Shown: positions 32,867-41,577 of the stretch, piece after piece
Position numbering within the stretch: the stretch's first letter is position 1
Layout: each line of letters opens with the position of its first letter
Assembly (NCBI GenBank): GCA_964385055.1
Contig: CAYLMH010000006.1
Location: forward strand, 1-61,059
Source: JACRPI01 sp964385055
GTDB lineage: Archaea > Nanobdellota > Nanobdellia > Woesearchaeales > DSVV01
Length of the DNA stretch: 61,059 bases
Direction of reading: 5' to 3'
Program-made: the position numbers and the translations under genes
Notes under the pieces: generated by a model
What the model saw: the letters and a program-made list of their open reading frames with translations, nothing else
The model's database searches: none
Told to the model about the DNA's origin: nothing

Positions 32867-33627
32867 ACGCACGACGAATCTGGGGAATGATGTATCAGAG
32901 CACCATCATCATGAAAAGAAATCTCTTTCGCTTCTTTGATATTACATTGTGGCCGCTTATTTTATTCCTTTCACTCACGCTGTTTGTCAAATATCTAGAT
33001 CAAGGAGAAGTCATTTTAGGGACAGTCATTCTTGGCGTCACCGGCTGGAGAGCAGTGTATCATGCGCAGATAGAATTTTCACAAAATTACATGGACCAAT
33101 ATTGGTCTGGAATGAGTGGGCATTACCTTATTTCCCCAATAACGTTAGGAGAATCCATTGTCGCAAATATCATCGTCAGCACGCTGAAGTTTACGTTTGT
33201 CGCTGGACTGTATTTTCTGCTTGCAAAATTTTTGTTCCATCACACATTTGTGAATTGGCCGTTAATTTTTGTTGGATTATTGGTGCTTGGCATATTTGGA
33301 GTCATTCTTGGATTAATCACATTGGGAATCTGTTTTATGTATCATGAAAATGCGTTTGCAGTGTCGTTTATTCTTCCAGATCTCATTGTCCTGTGGTCAG
33401 GAGTGTATTATCCTATTGATGTGTTTCCTGAAGTAATGCAAGCGATTGCGCATTTCTTTCCAACATATTATGGCTTTGAAATTTTGAAAGCATCAGTCGG
33501 CGCAGGAACAATAAATATTCCCTGGCTAATTGGCACAATGCTCTTTTGGTTAGTGGGCGCAGTATTGTTTTTAGCATGGGCAAAGAAGTATACCATGAAG
33601 AAAGGATTGTTTGCGAAACTAAACTAA
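32863..33627 (+). CDS. ABC-2 type transporter permease
   Basis: 254 residues with six membrane segments in the ABC-2 pattern, including the conserved VLWSGVYYPIDVFPEVMQAIAHFFPTYY-region (short piece: SGVYYPIDVFPE) before the fifth helix. It pairs with the ATPase encoded directly upstream. Substrate unknown. The 3' end overlaps the convergent Lrp gene by 4 bp. Confidence 0.9.
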   Translation: MNARRIWGMMYQSTIIMKRNLFRFFDITLWPLILFLSLTLFVKYLDQGEVILGTVILGVTGWRAVYHAQIEFSQNYMDQYWSGMSGHYLISPITLGESIVANIIVSTLKFTFVAGLYFLLAKFLFHHTFVNWPLIFVGLLVLGIFGVILGLITLGICFMYHENAFAVSFILPDLIVLWSGVYYPIDVFPEVMQAIAHFFPTYYGFEILKASVGAGTINIPWLIGTMLFWLVGAVLFLAWAKKYTMKKGLFAKLN

Positions 33628-34586
33628 ATTTTCGGGAGATATTCATATTTGTAAATTCTTTGTGCGCGATAATAGTGATATGTTCTAATCATATGGGGAA
33701 ATTTTTCTTTAAGCTGATTAAGAAAGGTATAAAATGCTTCTTGATTTTGTAACTCCACATCAAACTCAACATCAGAACCGCCAAATGTTTTATCCACATA
33801 GACGACATTCGGATGCGCTGCAAGGAATTCAAGAATTTTAGAGCATGATTTTAAATCATTAATGTCCAAATCAATTTTATAATAATTATAGCCAAGCTTT
33901 GAAATATCAATAAAAGCACTATAACCTAAAATAATTTTTCTTTTTTCTAACATTTTGAGACGATAATGGACTGCCATAGGAGTCAGTTTCAATTCCTTTG
34001 CAAGCGAAAGGAGCGAGAAATGGGCGTCTTTTGCAATAAGGCGGAGGAGAGAAGCATCAATTTTGTTTAGAGAAAGAGCAGTTGCTTTTCCAATAGAAAG
34101 AGAGTGATGCGCATAGAGTTCCTTTTTGACCAGATAATTTTTTGGATAATGAATATATTCAAGAAAAAGAGCTTTATTATCTCTAAATATGTACGGTTTA
34201 TATTTGAGAAGAAACGTCGTATACCATGAAGTAAAGGACTCCAAGTCAGAAGCAAGAAAACCAATAACAATGTCCCAATCACCTTCTGTTTTATAGACAG
34301 TGAGCATAGAATGTTCAGAAACAAGAGCGTTTATTATTTCAGTTTCCAAAGCAGGAGTAGTGCTTTGCAGTTTGAGATAAAGGCGAACAAGAGAATACCC
34401 TAGTTGAGCATAATCAATAACAGTAAAATACCCCGAAATAACTCCTGCTTTTTCAAGCTGTTTTATCCTATATGCAACAGTATCCTGTTTCATTTTAAGA
34501 CGACGTGCTATCTGTTTTACGCTTTGTCTAGAATTAAGACTCAACATAAAGAGGATATTCTTATCCAATTGATCTATTTGCTGCAT
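33624..34586 (-). CDS. double Lrp/AsnC-family regulator
   Basis: 320 residues made of two tandem Lrp units: HTH 1 at about 5-50 (IDQLDKNILFMLSLNSRQSV) with its AsnC ligand domain, and HTH 2 at about 155-200 (IDASLLRLIAKDAHFSL) with a second ligand domain. The double form would let one chain provide a full dimer's DNA contacts. A TATA box (34608-34616) lies about 25 bp before ATG 34586. It faces the ABC exporter and could regulate it (inference). Confidence 0.85.
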   Translation of the reverse strand: MQQIDQLDKNILFMLSLNSRQSVKQIARRLKMKQDTVAYRIKQLEKAGVISGYFTVIDYAQLGYSLVRLYLKLQSTTPALETEIINALVSEHSMLTVYKTEGDWDIVIGFLASDLESFTSWYTTFLLKYKPYIFRDNKALFLEYIHYPKNYLVKKELYAHHSLSIGKATALSLNKIDASLLRLIAKDAHFSLLSLAKELKLTPMAVHYRLKMLEKRKIILGYSAFIDISKLGYNYYKIDLDINDLKSCSKILEFLAAHPNVVYVDKTFGGSDVEFDVELQNQEAFYTFLNQLKEKFPHMIRTYHYYRAQRIYKYEYLPKI

Positions 34587-34729
34587 ATTTTCAATAAAAG
34601 TATAACAAATTTATATATTTTTCTTATTTTTTTTAATAATGAGCTAAAAAAGATAATAAAGGAAAGAATATGACGTGTTCACAATGGGATAAGAGAATTG
34701 GAGAAGAAAAGTAATGACAGGTGAGAAGC

Positions 34730-35074
34730 GTGAAAGAAAATCAAAGATATTGGTACGAGAGAAATATTTTTTATGGGGGATTTGAAAGGTATCCATATAG
34801 TGAAGGAAGAACGTTTTTAGAAACAATAGAAGAGATAAATGGAGATTTACGAGAAAGGGGAATCCCCATTCGATATGGGCCATGTTTGGAAACAGAAGCC
34901 CCAACATCGTGGGCATTTACTAACGCAGGCATCCACTTCGATCCTATAACACGAACAAGAAGGGGCGTTGGATTATACACGGCAGGAGAGAAAACAACAC
35001 AAGATGGAACACATATGACGCTTGATGATGCGCTAAGTGAATTTGAAGTCAGACAGATGGAGCGAGAAGAATGA
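34730..35074 (+). CDS. hypothetical protein coupled to AlaE-like gene
   Basis: About 114 residues, soluble, with many aromatic residues at the start (QRYWYERNIFYGGFERYPY). The GTG at 34730 is chosen because AGGTGAG lies 5 nt before it. Its stop overlaps the ATG of the next gene (ATGA). No family recognised. Confidence 0.5.
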   Translation: MKENQRYWYERNIFYGGFERYPYSEGRTFLETIEEINGDLRERGIPIRYGPCLETEAPTSWAFTNAGIHFDPITRTRRGVGLYTAGEKTTQDGTHMTLDDALSEFEVRQMEREE

Positions 35075-35565
35075 CAGAGTCACTTGAAACAATTGCAGAA
35101 AAAAATGCAGCGAGAAAAGAGACAATAGTCGATACCATTGGAAATGTAAGTTACTCAGTAGTAATTGGCACTGCACTCGATTGGTCTGCAGGTTTAGATT
35201 TTGCAGGAATTATTGCATCACGAACATCTGCAACAGTAATGAATAGTGTAACTGGAGGACCATATGGAAAATGGAGAAATGCAGTGTATAGGTTTACAGG
35301 AACAAATAATGAAAGCACAGAGGGAAGAAAATACTTGACAGAACTTTTAGCGTTTAACACGTTCCAACCCTATTTCTATGCCATAGGAGTTGCCATAGGA
35401 AGTGTAATAGACAATGGAAGTATAGACGGTTTGGAAGTGCATCAAGGAATAGAGAATATTGTTATGATGAGTCCTCTTGTTGCACCAACATTAGGAGCAT
35501 ATATGAATTGGTTAAGAAAAAGAACAGGATTATATAGTGCAGCAGAAAGAGCAGCAAAGTACTAA
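35071..35565 (+). CDS. AlaE-like membrane protein (putative L-alanine exporter family)
   Basis: 164 residues. Spacing of the hydrophobic segments and the pieces DTIGNVSYSVVIG, SRTSATVMN, GPYGKWRNAVYR and FNTFQPYFYAIG resemble AlaE proteins (W/GPYGxxRD and FQxPxY elements). AlaE exports L-alanine in E. coli; substrate here is inferred from family only. Confidence 0.62.
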   Translation: MTESLETIAEKNAARKETIVDTIGNVSYSVVIGTALDWSAGLDFAGIIASRTSATVMNSVTGGPYGKWRNAVYRFTGTNNESTEGRKYLTELLAFNTFQPYFYAIGVAIGSVIDNGSIDGLEVHQGIENIVMMSPLVAPTLGAYMNWLRKRTGLYSAAERAAKY

Positions 35566-35569
35566 AGAG

Positions 35570-36145
35570 CTATGGTATCCTATACAAATGTTTAACCATG
35601 TAATTCTCTTCTCCTTTATCAATAATTTCTTTAGGAGCATCTTTTGCAACAGGAGCTTCTTGAGGAACAGCAACAGGCTGCTGTTGTGGCGCTTGCTGAG
35701 GAGCAGGAGCTTCTTTCTTTGCGCCTTTGTAATTGATAAAATCCGCTTTATCTTTTATTTTCTTCAATGAATCTTCAAAATCAGGAGGAGGAAGTTGTTT
35801 GGGCTGCCACGTCAAAGAAATACCATCGTTTTCAAAGCGAGGAATAATATGAAGAGAAAGATGTCCTTTTGCGCCAGCGCCTGCGCCATTGTTACAAATA
35901 ATATTTGTCCCGTGTGATGCGAGTCCTTCATAGATCGCGCTTGCTGCGTAGCTTGCGACATAAAAGAGTTGGCTCGCGAGAGGATCAGGAAGTTGTTCCA
36001 GAGTCTCAACGTGATCTTTAGGAATAACATGAATATGCCCTACTGCAGCAGCGTCACTAGGAAGATACGCAAGACAAACTGCGTCTTCATAAACTATTTG
36101 TGCAGCAACATGTTTCTGGCTAATGGAGCAAAGAGGGCAGGTCAT
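35570..36145 (-). CDS. HIT-fold protein without the central catalytic His
   Basis: 191 residues. CPLC at the N-terminus, VIPKDHVETLEQL and GHLSLHIIPR identify the HIT fold. The motif that is normally H-x-H-x-H reads H-L-S-L-H: the middle (nucleophile) histidine is Ser. A Pro/Gln/Ala-rich linker (about 145-175) and short tail follow. Its ATG region overlaps the stop of the upstream second HIT gene? In fact this gene starts at 36145 and the upstream gene ends at 36142, so the two are translationally coupled. Confidence 0.82.
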   Translation of the reverse strand: MTCPLCSISQKHVAAQIVYEDAVCLAYLPSDAAAVGHIHVIPKDHVETLEQLPDPLASQLFYVASYAASAIYEGLASHGTNIICNNGAGAGAKGHLSLHIIPRFENDGISLTWQPKQLPPPDFEDSLKKIKDKADFINYKGAKKEAPAPQQAPQQQPVAVPQEAPVAKDAPKEIIDKGEENYMVKHLYRIP

Positions 36146-37539
36146 CGTCGTTGTAACATTTCCCGATGAAGTCGAGAAATCAGATCAAGATCTGCTCCTT
36201 CTTGTTGTTCCTTTGGTTCTTCCTGTTCTTGCTGTTTCTTTGAAAGTGATTTTTTTGCAGATTTTTCCTGCTGTTCTTCAGCTTCTTCTTGTTGATCTTC
36301 CTGTTGTTCTTCAGAATGCTGTTCTTCACCCTCAGAAGATGATTCTTGTTCATTAGAAGCATGAAGCTTTTGAATGGATTCATCTTCTCCCTGAATTTGC
36401 GCAGGATTTTCTGCGTCAGGGATCTCGAGGTGTGGCGCAAGGTTTTTGAGCATCTCAGAATCAACAAGACTGCTTGCGAACTGTGTCGCAGAAGCAGTCT
36501 TTTCTTTAAATGGAGCAAGAATTTCCTGCACATCCTGTTCTTGATGAACATCGCGAGCAATCACAGCACGCTCTAACGCTTCAACATCAACGCCTTCAAA
36601 GATTTCCTTGAGTTCAGAAACTTGCTGAATTTTTTCTGTAAAAAGGAAGGTCTGTTTCAAAAGTAACTCTTTAAGTCTTGGATTATCGTTGACCAGATCA
36701 ACAAGTTCATCCATAGAGTACTTGGATTCTACTTTCTTTGCAGGAGCAAAATGCGCGATAATAGCATCAACATCAATGTTCGCGAACACCGATTTCAAGC
36801 GACTGCTTTGCTGCACTTGTTTCTTGAATTCTTCAGGATATTGAATAACAAATTGTTTGAGTTGATCATTGGATTCAACCAGTTTGATGACTGTTTCTTT
36901 GGTGTATCCTGCAGGTGAGCGAGCTGATGACGAAGGTTGTTGCAGTACTGATGGTTGTGGAGCAGAGGAGTATTCTTGTTCAACAGACGAAACTGGAGGA
37001 CGTACTTGTGTTTGCTGTGCTTCAACACGCGATTGTTCCTGTCCAGGAATGGGATAAAGCGAAGAACGCTGGCGGAGCATGATCGGAAGATTGTGCTTCA
37101 AGAGATTGAATGTTTCCTGCAATTTTGCTTTATCGATAATTCCTTTTTTAGGTTGGAAAAATTCAAGCCCATCTGGGGTTTCCCGAGGAATAAGATGCAG
37201 CATAAAGTGACTGCTCTGTTGTCCCGCAGCGTAGCCGTTTGCGATGAAAAGCGTGTTGCCAAAAAGGAGCATTCCTTCTTTCATCGCAGCAGAAAGCTGT
37301 TTTGTTCGCGTAAAAAGATGTTCAAAAAGAGGAGGAGGAATTAATGGCATGATAGGATAATGTTCTTTAGGCATAATGAGAAGATGTCCTTTCGCGGCGG
37401 GGTTGATATCAAGAATTGCGAGGAGTTGGTCATCTTCGTAGACTTTTTTGCTGGGAATTTCTCCTTTGACAATTTTGCAAAAAGGACATTGTGCTTTTTG
37501 GCTGTCAATTGCCTTTTGTTGTTCTGGAGAGAGCTGCAT
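36142..37539 (-). CDS. HIT-fold protein with long acidic/Gln-rich C-terminal extension
   Basis: 465 residues. The first ~125 are a HIT domain: CPFCKIVKGEIPSKKVYEDD, LIMPKEHYPIMP and SSHFMLHLIPRE. The usual H-x-H-x-H reads H-F-M-L-H, so again the middle histidine is missing. The remaining ~330 residues are helical repeats of about 45-50 residues (e.g. ...NDNPRLKELLLKQ..., ...VELKEIF-like segments) and a tail of Glu/Gln runs ending in LISRLHREMLQRR. Start at 37539 removes a spurious hydrophobic extension. Confidence 0.82.
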   Translation of the reverse strand: MQLSPEQQKAIDSQKAQCPFCKIVKGEIPSKKVYEDDQLLAILDINPAAKGHLLIMPKEHYPIMPLIPPPLFEHLFTRTKQLSAAMKEGMLLFGNTLFIANGYAAGQQSSHFMLHLIPRETPDGLEFFQPKKGIIDKAKLQETFNLLKHNLPIMLRQRSSLYPIPGQEQSRVEAQQTQVRPPVSSVEQEYSSAPQPSVLQQPSSSARSPAGYTKETVIKLVESNDQLKQFVIQYPEEFKKQVQQSSRLKSVFANIDVDAIIAHFAPAKKVESKYSMDELVDLVNDNPRLKELLLKQTFLFTEKIQQVSELKEIFEGVDVEALERAVIARDVHQEQDVQEILAPFKEKTASATQFASSLVDSEMLKNLAPHLEIPDAENPAQIQGEDESIQKLHASNEQESSSEGEEQHSEEQQEDQQEEAEEQQEKSAKKSLSKKQQEQEEPKEQQEGADLDLISRLHREMLQRR

Positions 37540-37623
37540 GGATGGATTTTGGAAAGAGCAATATTTAATGGTTTTGGTGCGATAAAGGAAAAGTATTAAA
37601 GAAATGAGAAGATAACAATACCC

Positions 37624-38685
37624 ATGAAATGGCTCTATAAAGTACAGAGGGAATTTCCAGCACATATTGTCTTTGTTCTAAAAGATGCGTATACCGCAGG
37701 GATGGAAAAAGTTTTGGGATGGGGAGACAAAGAATTTCTTTATGTTTTGAAAGACACTATTTTCATTTCGTATAGATCAAAAGAAAATGACCAAGAGTTA
37801 TATAATTTTTTCAGAGAAAAGGTGAAAAACAAAAGATTTCTTCAGAGTTTAAAAGAAAAGACAGAACAAGGAAGAGAACAATATGAAACAATGGTAACAG
37901 AGATCACAAAACAATGTAAAAAACAATGCACAGGGAAGGAGCTGGAACAGCTGTATGAAAAAGCATATGCCGCAGAGTATGTGTTATTGTCAATAATGAA
38001 TTTCACCTTATATTTTGAACAGGCTGGTCCTGTTCCAGAAGAAGCAAAGACTATGTTTGAAGAAATTGCAAAGATTCGAAATAAAATGGCAGAAACACTG
38101 TATGCTTTTTATCATCAAGAATATGGTGGACTTTTTACGAAGATAGGAAAGACACTAAACATTGCCCCTGCTCTTGTTTCTTTTATGTTTCCTGAAGAAA
38201 TAAAGGAATCGCTAAAGAAAGAAAAAGCAACAGTAGATGAAAAGACATTGAAAGAAAGAAAAAAACTCAGCGTGCTTATTGTAGAAAACAAAAAAGCAAG
38301 ATATATTGTCGGCAAAGACGCAGAGAAAATCTATGAAACATTGCAACCAAACACAAAAGAACTGAGAGAGATCAAAGGTCAAACAGCATATCCTGGAAAA
38401 GTTCAGGGGATTGTTTGTAAAGTAGAAACCCATGCAGAGCTCAAGAAAATAAAGCAAGGAGCTATTTTAATCACACCAATGACCTCTGTCACGTATGTTT
38501 CTTATTTAGAGAAAGTCGCAGCAATAGTCACGGATGAAGGAGGCATTATTTGTCATGCAGCATCCATTGCAAGAGAGATGAAAATCCCCACTATCATCGG
38601 CACAAAGATCGCAACAAAGATTCTCAAAGATGGAGATCTCGTAGAAGTGGATGCTGAAAAAGGGATTGTGAGGAAGATACAATGA
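37624..38685 (+). CDS. protein ending in a PEP-enzyme phosphohistidine (mobile) domain, paralogue 1
   Basis: 353 residues. About 250 N-terminal helical residues of unknown fold lead into a C-terminal mobile domain like that of PEP synthase/pyruvate phosphate dikinase: TDEGGIICHAASIAREM (the phospho-His lies in CHAA) and the closing GDLVEVDAEKGIVRKIQ. No ATP-grasp or PEP-binding domain is present. Its stop overlaps the ATG of paralogue 2. Function unknown; phosphate carrier or regulatory role is inferred. Confidence 0.78.
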   Translation: MKWLYKVQREFPAHIVFVLKDAYTAGMEKVLGWGDKEFLYVLKDTIFISYRSKENDQELYNFFREKVKNKRFLQSLKEKTEQGREQYETMVTEITKQCKKQCTGKELEQLYEKAYAAEYVLLSIMNFTLYFEQAGPVPEEAKTMFEEIAKIRNKMAETLYAFYHQEYGGLFTKIGKTLNIAPALVSFMFPEEIKESLKKEKATVDEKTLKERKKLSVLIVENKKARYIVGKDAEKIYETLQPNTKELREIKGQTAYPGKVQGIVCKVETHAELKKIKQGAILITPMTSVTYVSYLEKVAAIVTDEGGIICHAASIAREMKIPTIIGTKIATKILKDGDLVEVDAEKGIVRKIQ

Positions 38686-40046
38686 CGTGGCAAAAGCTTT
38701 TAGCAAGAGAAGGCGTGGATATCACAACGATCTCTGGCTTAGACATTGTCTTTTACGATGCGGTCTGGCAATTTGCACAGAAAAAAGAAGAGTTATTTTT
38801 CACATATTTCCAGAGCAAGAATTTCACGCATTATATTGGAGTAGATCAAAAAGAAGTAGGAAGATTTCTGTACAAAAAATACTTCAATAGTCCAGAACAG
38901 ATTCAGAAATACGAGAAAGAAGGACAAATCCTCCTGAAAAATATACAGAAAACAACAGAGAAGTTGAAAAAAGAGAAGAGAGCGGAGACGCAGGAAGCGT
39001 TTCGTGAGTTCAGAGAACAGTTCATGCAAATCAACTATGTGTATAGTATTTTCTCTTGGCTTGCAATTGAAGCATGGCAGGCAGACTTTGAACAGCTTTT
39101 GAATGGGATGATCAAGAGAAATAAAGGAGAAAACAGGCAAGATGAAATTCTCACCGCAGCGTACAAACCGTGGAAAAACACTGCGCTTCATGAGATACAA
39201 GAAAAGATAAGCAAAGGTATTTCTCCAAAAAAGATAGCAGAAGAATATCAATTCCTGAGAAGCTGGTCTGTAGTGTGGTATAGATCTCTTGATGAATCGT
39301 GGGTAAGAAATATCACCGCTCAAGATCACAACAATACAAAAGCACTCACTCAAAAACAACTATTTGCTCTCCTTAATCCAACTCCTGAAGAAAAAAAGTT
39401 CTTAGAACTTGCGCCATACATTATTTTCTTCAAAGACTGGAGAGATGATCTAAGAAGAACGCATTGCTATTCATGGACCTTTTTGTTTGAAGAAATAGCG
39501 AAAGCATGGAAAGTAAAATATGAAGAAGTGGGATATCTCACATTAGATGAGATAGAAGCTGCATTAAAAAAAGAAAACAATCCAAGCAAAATAATTGCTG
39601 CAAGAAAAGAAAAGCCATGCATTATTACGTGTTTGGGAGAAGAGCTGAAAATAACAGTTATAGACAAAAACATACCTGAAAAGTATCGCAAAATAATAGA
39701 GGAGATAGAAAATAAAGGAAAAAATGAAATTGTAAAAGGTCTTGTTGCGTTTAAAGGAAAAATAACAGGCAAAGTCAAAATTGTGCGATCGTACCATGAT
39801 GTCAAAAATGTAGAGATTGGCGATATTTTGGTCGCAAACACCACACATCCTACATATCTTCCTGCCATGCAGAAAGCTGCAGCGTTTGTCACCAATGAAG
39901 GAGGCATCATCAGCCATGCAGCGATCGTTTCGCGAGAGATGAAGAAGCCATGTATTGTTGGCACAAAAATCGCAACCAAGATTCTGAAAGATGGAGATAT
40001 GGTTGAAGTAGACGCAGAAAAAGGAATCGTGAGGAAGATACAATGA
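38682..40046 (+). CDS. protein ending in a PEP-enzyme phosphohistidine domain, paralogue 2
   Basis: 454 residues. A ~350-residue helical N-terminus (rich in Trp, e.g. WSVVWYRSLDESW) differs from paralogue 1, but the last ~100 residues are closely alike: TNEGGIISHAAIVSREM and GDMVEVDAEKGIVRKIQ. The histidine lies in SHAA. ATGA overlap with paralogue 1 shows translational coupling. After the stop another ATGA begins a 19-codon ORF, perhaps the stump of a third copy. Confidence 0.78.
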   Translation: MTWQKLLAREGVDITTISGLDIVFYDAVWQFAQKKEELFFTYFQSKNFTHYIGVDQKEVGRFLYKKYFNSPEQIQKYEKEGQILLKNIQKTTEKLKKEKRAETQEAFREFREQFMQINYVYSIFSWLAIEAWQADFEQLLNGMIKRNKGENRQDEILTAAYKPWKNTALHEIQEKISKGISPKKIAEEYQFLRSWSVVWYRSLDESWVRNITAQDHNNTKALTQKQLFALLNPTPEEKKFLELAPYIIFFKDWRDDLRRTHCYSWTFLFEEIAKAWKVKYEEVGYLTLDEIEAALKKENNPSKIIAARKEKPCIITCLGEELKITVIDKNIPEKYRKIIEEIENKGKNEIVKGLVAFKGKITGKVKIVRSYHDVKNVEIGDILVANTTHPTYLPAMQKAAAFVTNEGGIISHAAIVSREMKKPCIVGTKIATKILKDGDMVEVDAEKGIVRKIQ

Positions 40047-40228
40047 CATTCACGCATTGGGACGATATGGATAAAAGAGCTTTTGGAATAGAGCAAGACT
40101 AGAAAGAATAGGAGAAAGAAAAAAGCTAATCACTAATTTTACATAGAACTCAAAGAACTGTTGATATGTTTATACTTCTCACTCCAACTTCCACAACCTT
40201 TAAAATACCAGAGACTCATCAATTCTTC

Positions 40229-41422
40229 ATGAAACTCTACGAATTCGAGGGAAAACAACTTCTCAAAGAAGCAGGAATCACTGTTCCAAGCGGATACGTA
40301 ATTGAAAATGCAGGAGAAATCCAAGAACCTGTAGGCGAAGTAGTGATCAAAGCGCAGACATTAGAAGGCAAACGAGGAAAAGCAGGACTTATCAAATCCG
40401 CAAAAACAAAAGAAGAGATTCAAACAACAACAAAACAACTCCTGAACAAACACCATGGCTTTGAAACAGTAAAAAAACTCCTCATCGAAACAAAGTGCAA
40501 AATAAAAAACGAGTTCTATCTCGCAATAACCTATGACACAAAAACAAGAAATCCGGTGATTATCGCAAGCAGCCATGGAGGAGTAGATATTGAAGAAACA
40601 AAAAATATCCATCCAAGCAAAGTGATTGTGGAACAAATAAACATCCTCAATGGCATCACAGAACATGAAGCAAAGCACATCCTTCACAAAGCAGGAATAA
40701 CCAATATCAACATGATCCAGCTCCTCGAAAAAATCTACCTGACATTCATAAACAGAGACATGAAACTACTTGAAATAAATCCACTCATTGAAACAGAGAG
40801 CCATGAGCTGATCGCGGCAGACGCAAAAATAATTCTTGACGACGATGCGTTGTTCAGACAAAATATTCAATTCCCTCAACGAGTGGGAATAGGCAGAGAA
40901 AAAACAGAAGCAGAAATCGCGGCAAACAAGGTCAACGAACTCGACCACAGAGGAATTGCGGGAAAAACATACATTGAACTAGAAGGAGACGTTGGCATTC
41001 TCGCGTCAGGTGGCGGCGCAAGTATTACTGCCGTAGATGCATTGATCAGCTACAATCAAAAGCCAGCGAATTATACAGAATACAGCGGAAATCCAAGTCC
41101 AGAAAAAGTTGAAGCATTAACAAGAGTTGTGATGAGTAATCCAAATCTCAAGGGATTATTTGTCGTCGGAGCAAAAGCAAACTTTACACAAATTCATGAG
41201 ACAATTGCAGCAATAATCAAAGTCATCAAAGAAATAAAACCTGAATATCCTATTGTCTTCAGACGCGCAGGCCCAGGAGATAAAGAAGCAAAAGAATTAG
41301 TAGAACAAACAGCAAAAGAACTCTGTTTAGACATGGAATGGTATGGGGATGAAACACCTATCACTGTTGCAGCGAAACGAATGGCTGAGAAAATAAAAGA
41401 AAGAAGACGCTGTGCTTGCTAG
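40229..41422 (+). CDS. aclB: ATP-citrate lyase small subunit / citryl-CoA synthetase beta-like
   Basis: 397 residues, the length of Chlorobium-type AclB (398). An ATP-grasp N-terminus (KLYEFEGKQLLKEAGI; VVIKAQ; EINPL) is followed by a CoA-ligase domain. The residues LASGGGAS (258-264), NYTEYSGNPS (281-290), AKANFTQ (315-321) and FRRAGP (344-349) match ATP-citrate lyase (GGGAS, NYGEYSGAPS, IANFTN, VRRGGP) and not SucC (which has NFLDVGG). It should activate citrate to citryl-CoA with ATP. TATA-like sites lie at about 40165 and 40197. Start 40229 gives the family N-terminus. Confidence 0.85.
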   Translation: MKLYEFEGKQLLKEAGITVPSGYVIENAGEIQEPVGEVVIKAQTLEGKRGKAGLIKSAKTKEEIQTTTKQLLNKHHGFETVKKLLIETKCKIKNEFYLAITYDTKTRNPVIIASSHGGVDIEETKNIHPSKVIVEQINILNGITEHEAKHILHKAGITNINMIQLLEKIYLTFINRDMKLLEINPLIETESHELIAADAKIILDDDALFRQNIQFPQRVGIGREKTEAEIAANKVNELDHRGIAGKTYIELEGDVGILASGGGASITAVDALISYNQKPANYTEYSGNPSPEKVEALTRVVMSNPNLKGLFVVGAKANFTQIHETIAAIIKVIKEIKPEYPIVFRRAGPGDKEAKELVEQTAKELCLDMEWYGDETPITVAAKRMAEKIKERRRCAC

Positions 41423-41460
41423 AAAAAAGATAGAAAAATAAAAAAACGCAAAGTAAAGAA

Positions 41461-41533
41461 AAAACACGCACCTGCAAAGGCAAAAATGTCAGGGGGACCC
41501 ATTCCCACATTAAGTGGGAATGGGGTATTTATT
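41461..41533 (+). repeat. two-hairpin conserved-box element, copy B
   Basis: It starts AAAACACGCACC, has a weak CCTG/CAGG hairpin, then GGGGACCCA, a 10-bp hairpin CCCATTCCCA/TGGGAATGGG, and ends TGGGGTATTTATT. The three boxes are identical to those at 3692-3773. It lies between aclB and the alpha-subunit gene, ending 44 bp before the latter's ATG. Confidence 0.7.
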
Positions 41534-41577
41534 AGTAAAAAAATAAAATACATACTAAAAAACAAAGAGGAAAAAAA

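Noticed and set aside
34670..34714. A 14-codon ORF (ATG behind AAAGGA) just before the gene at 34730, superficially like the 19-codon ORF at 40043
   Set aside because: Too short to support; the resemblance (M-T-x-x-x-W-D) is within chance for such lengths.
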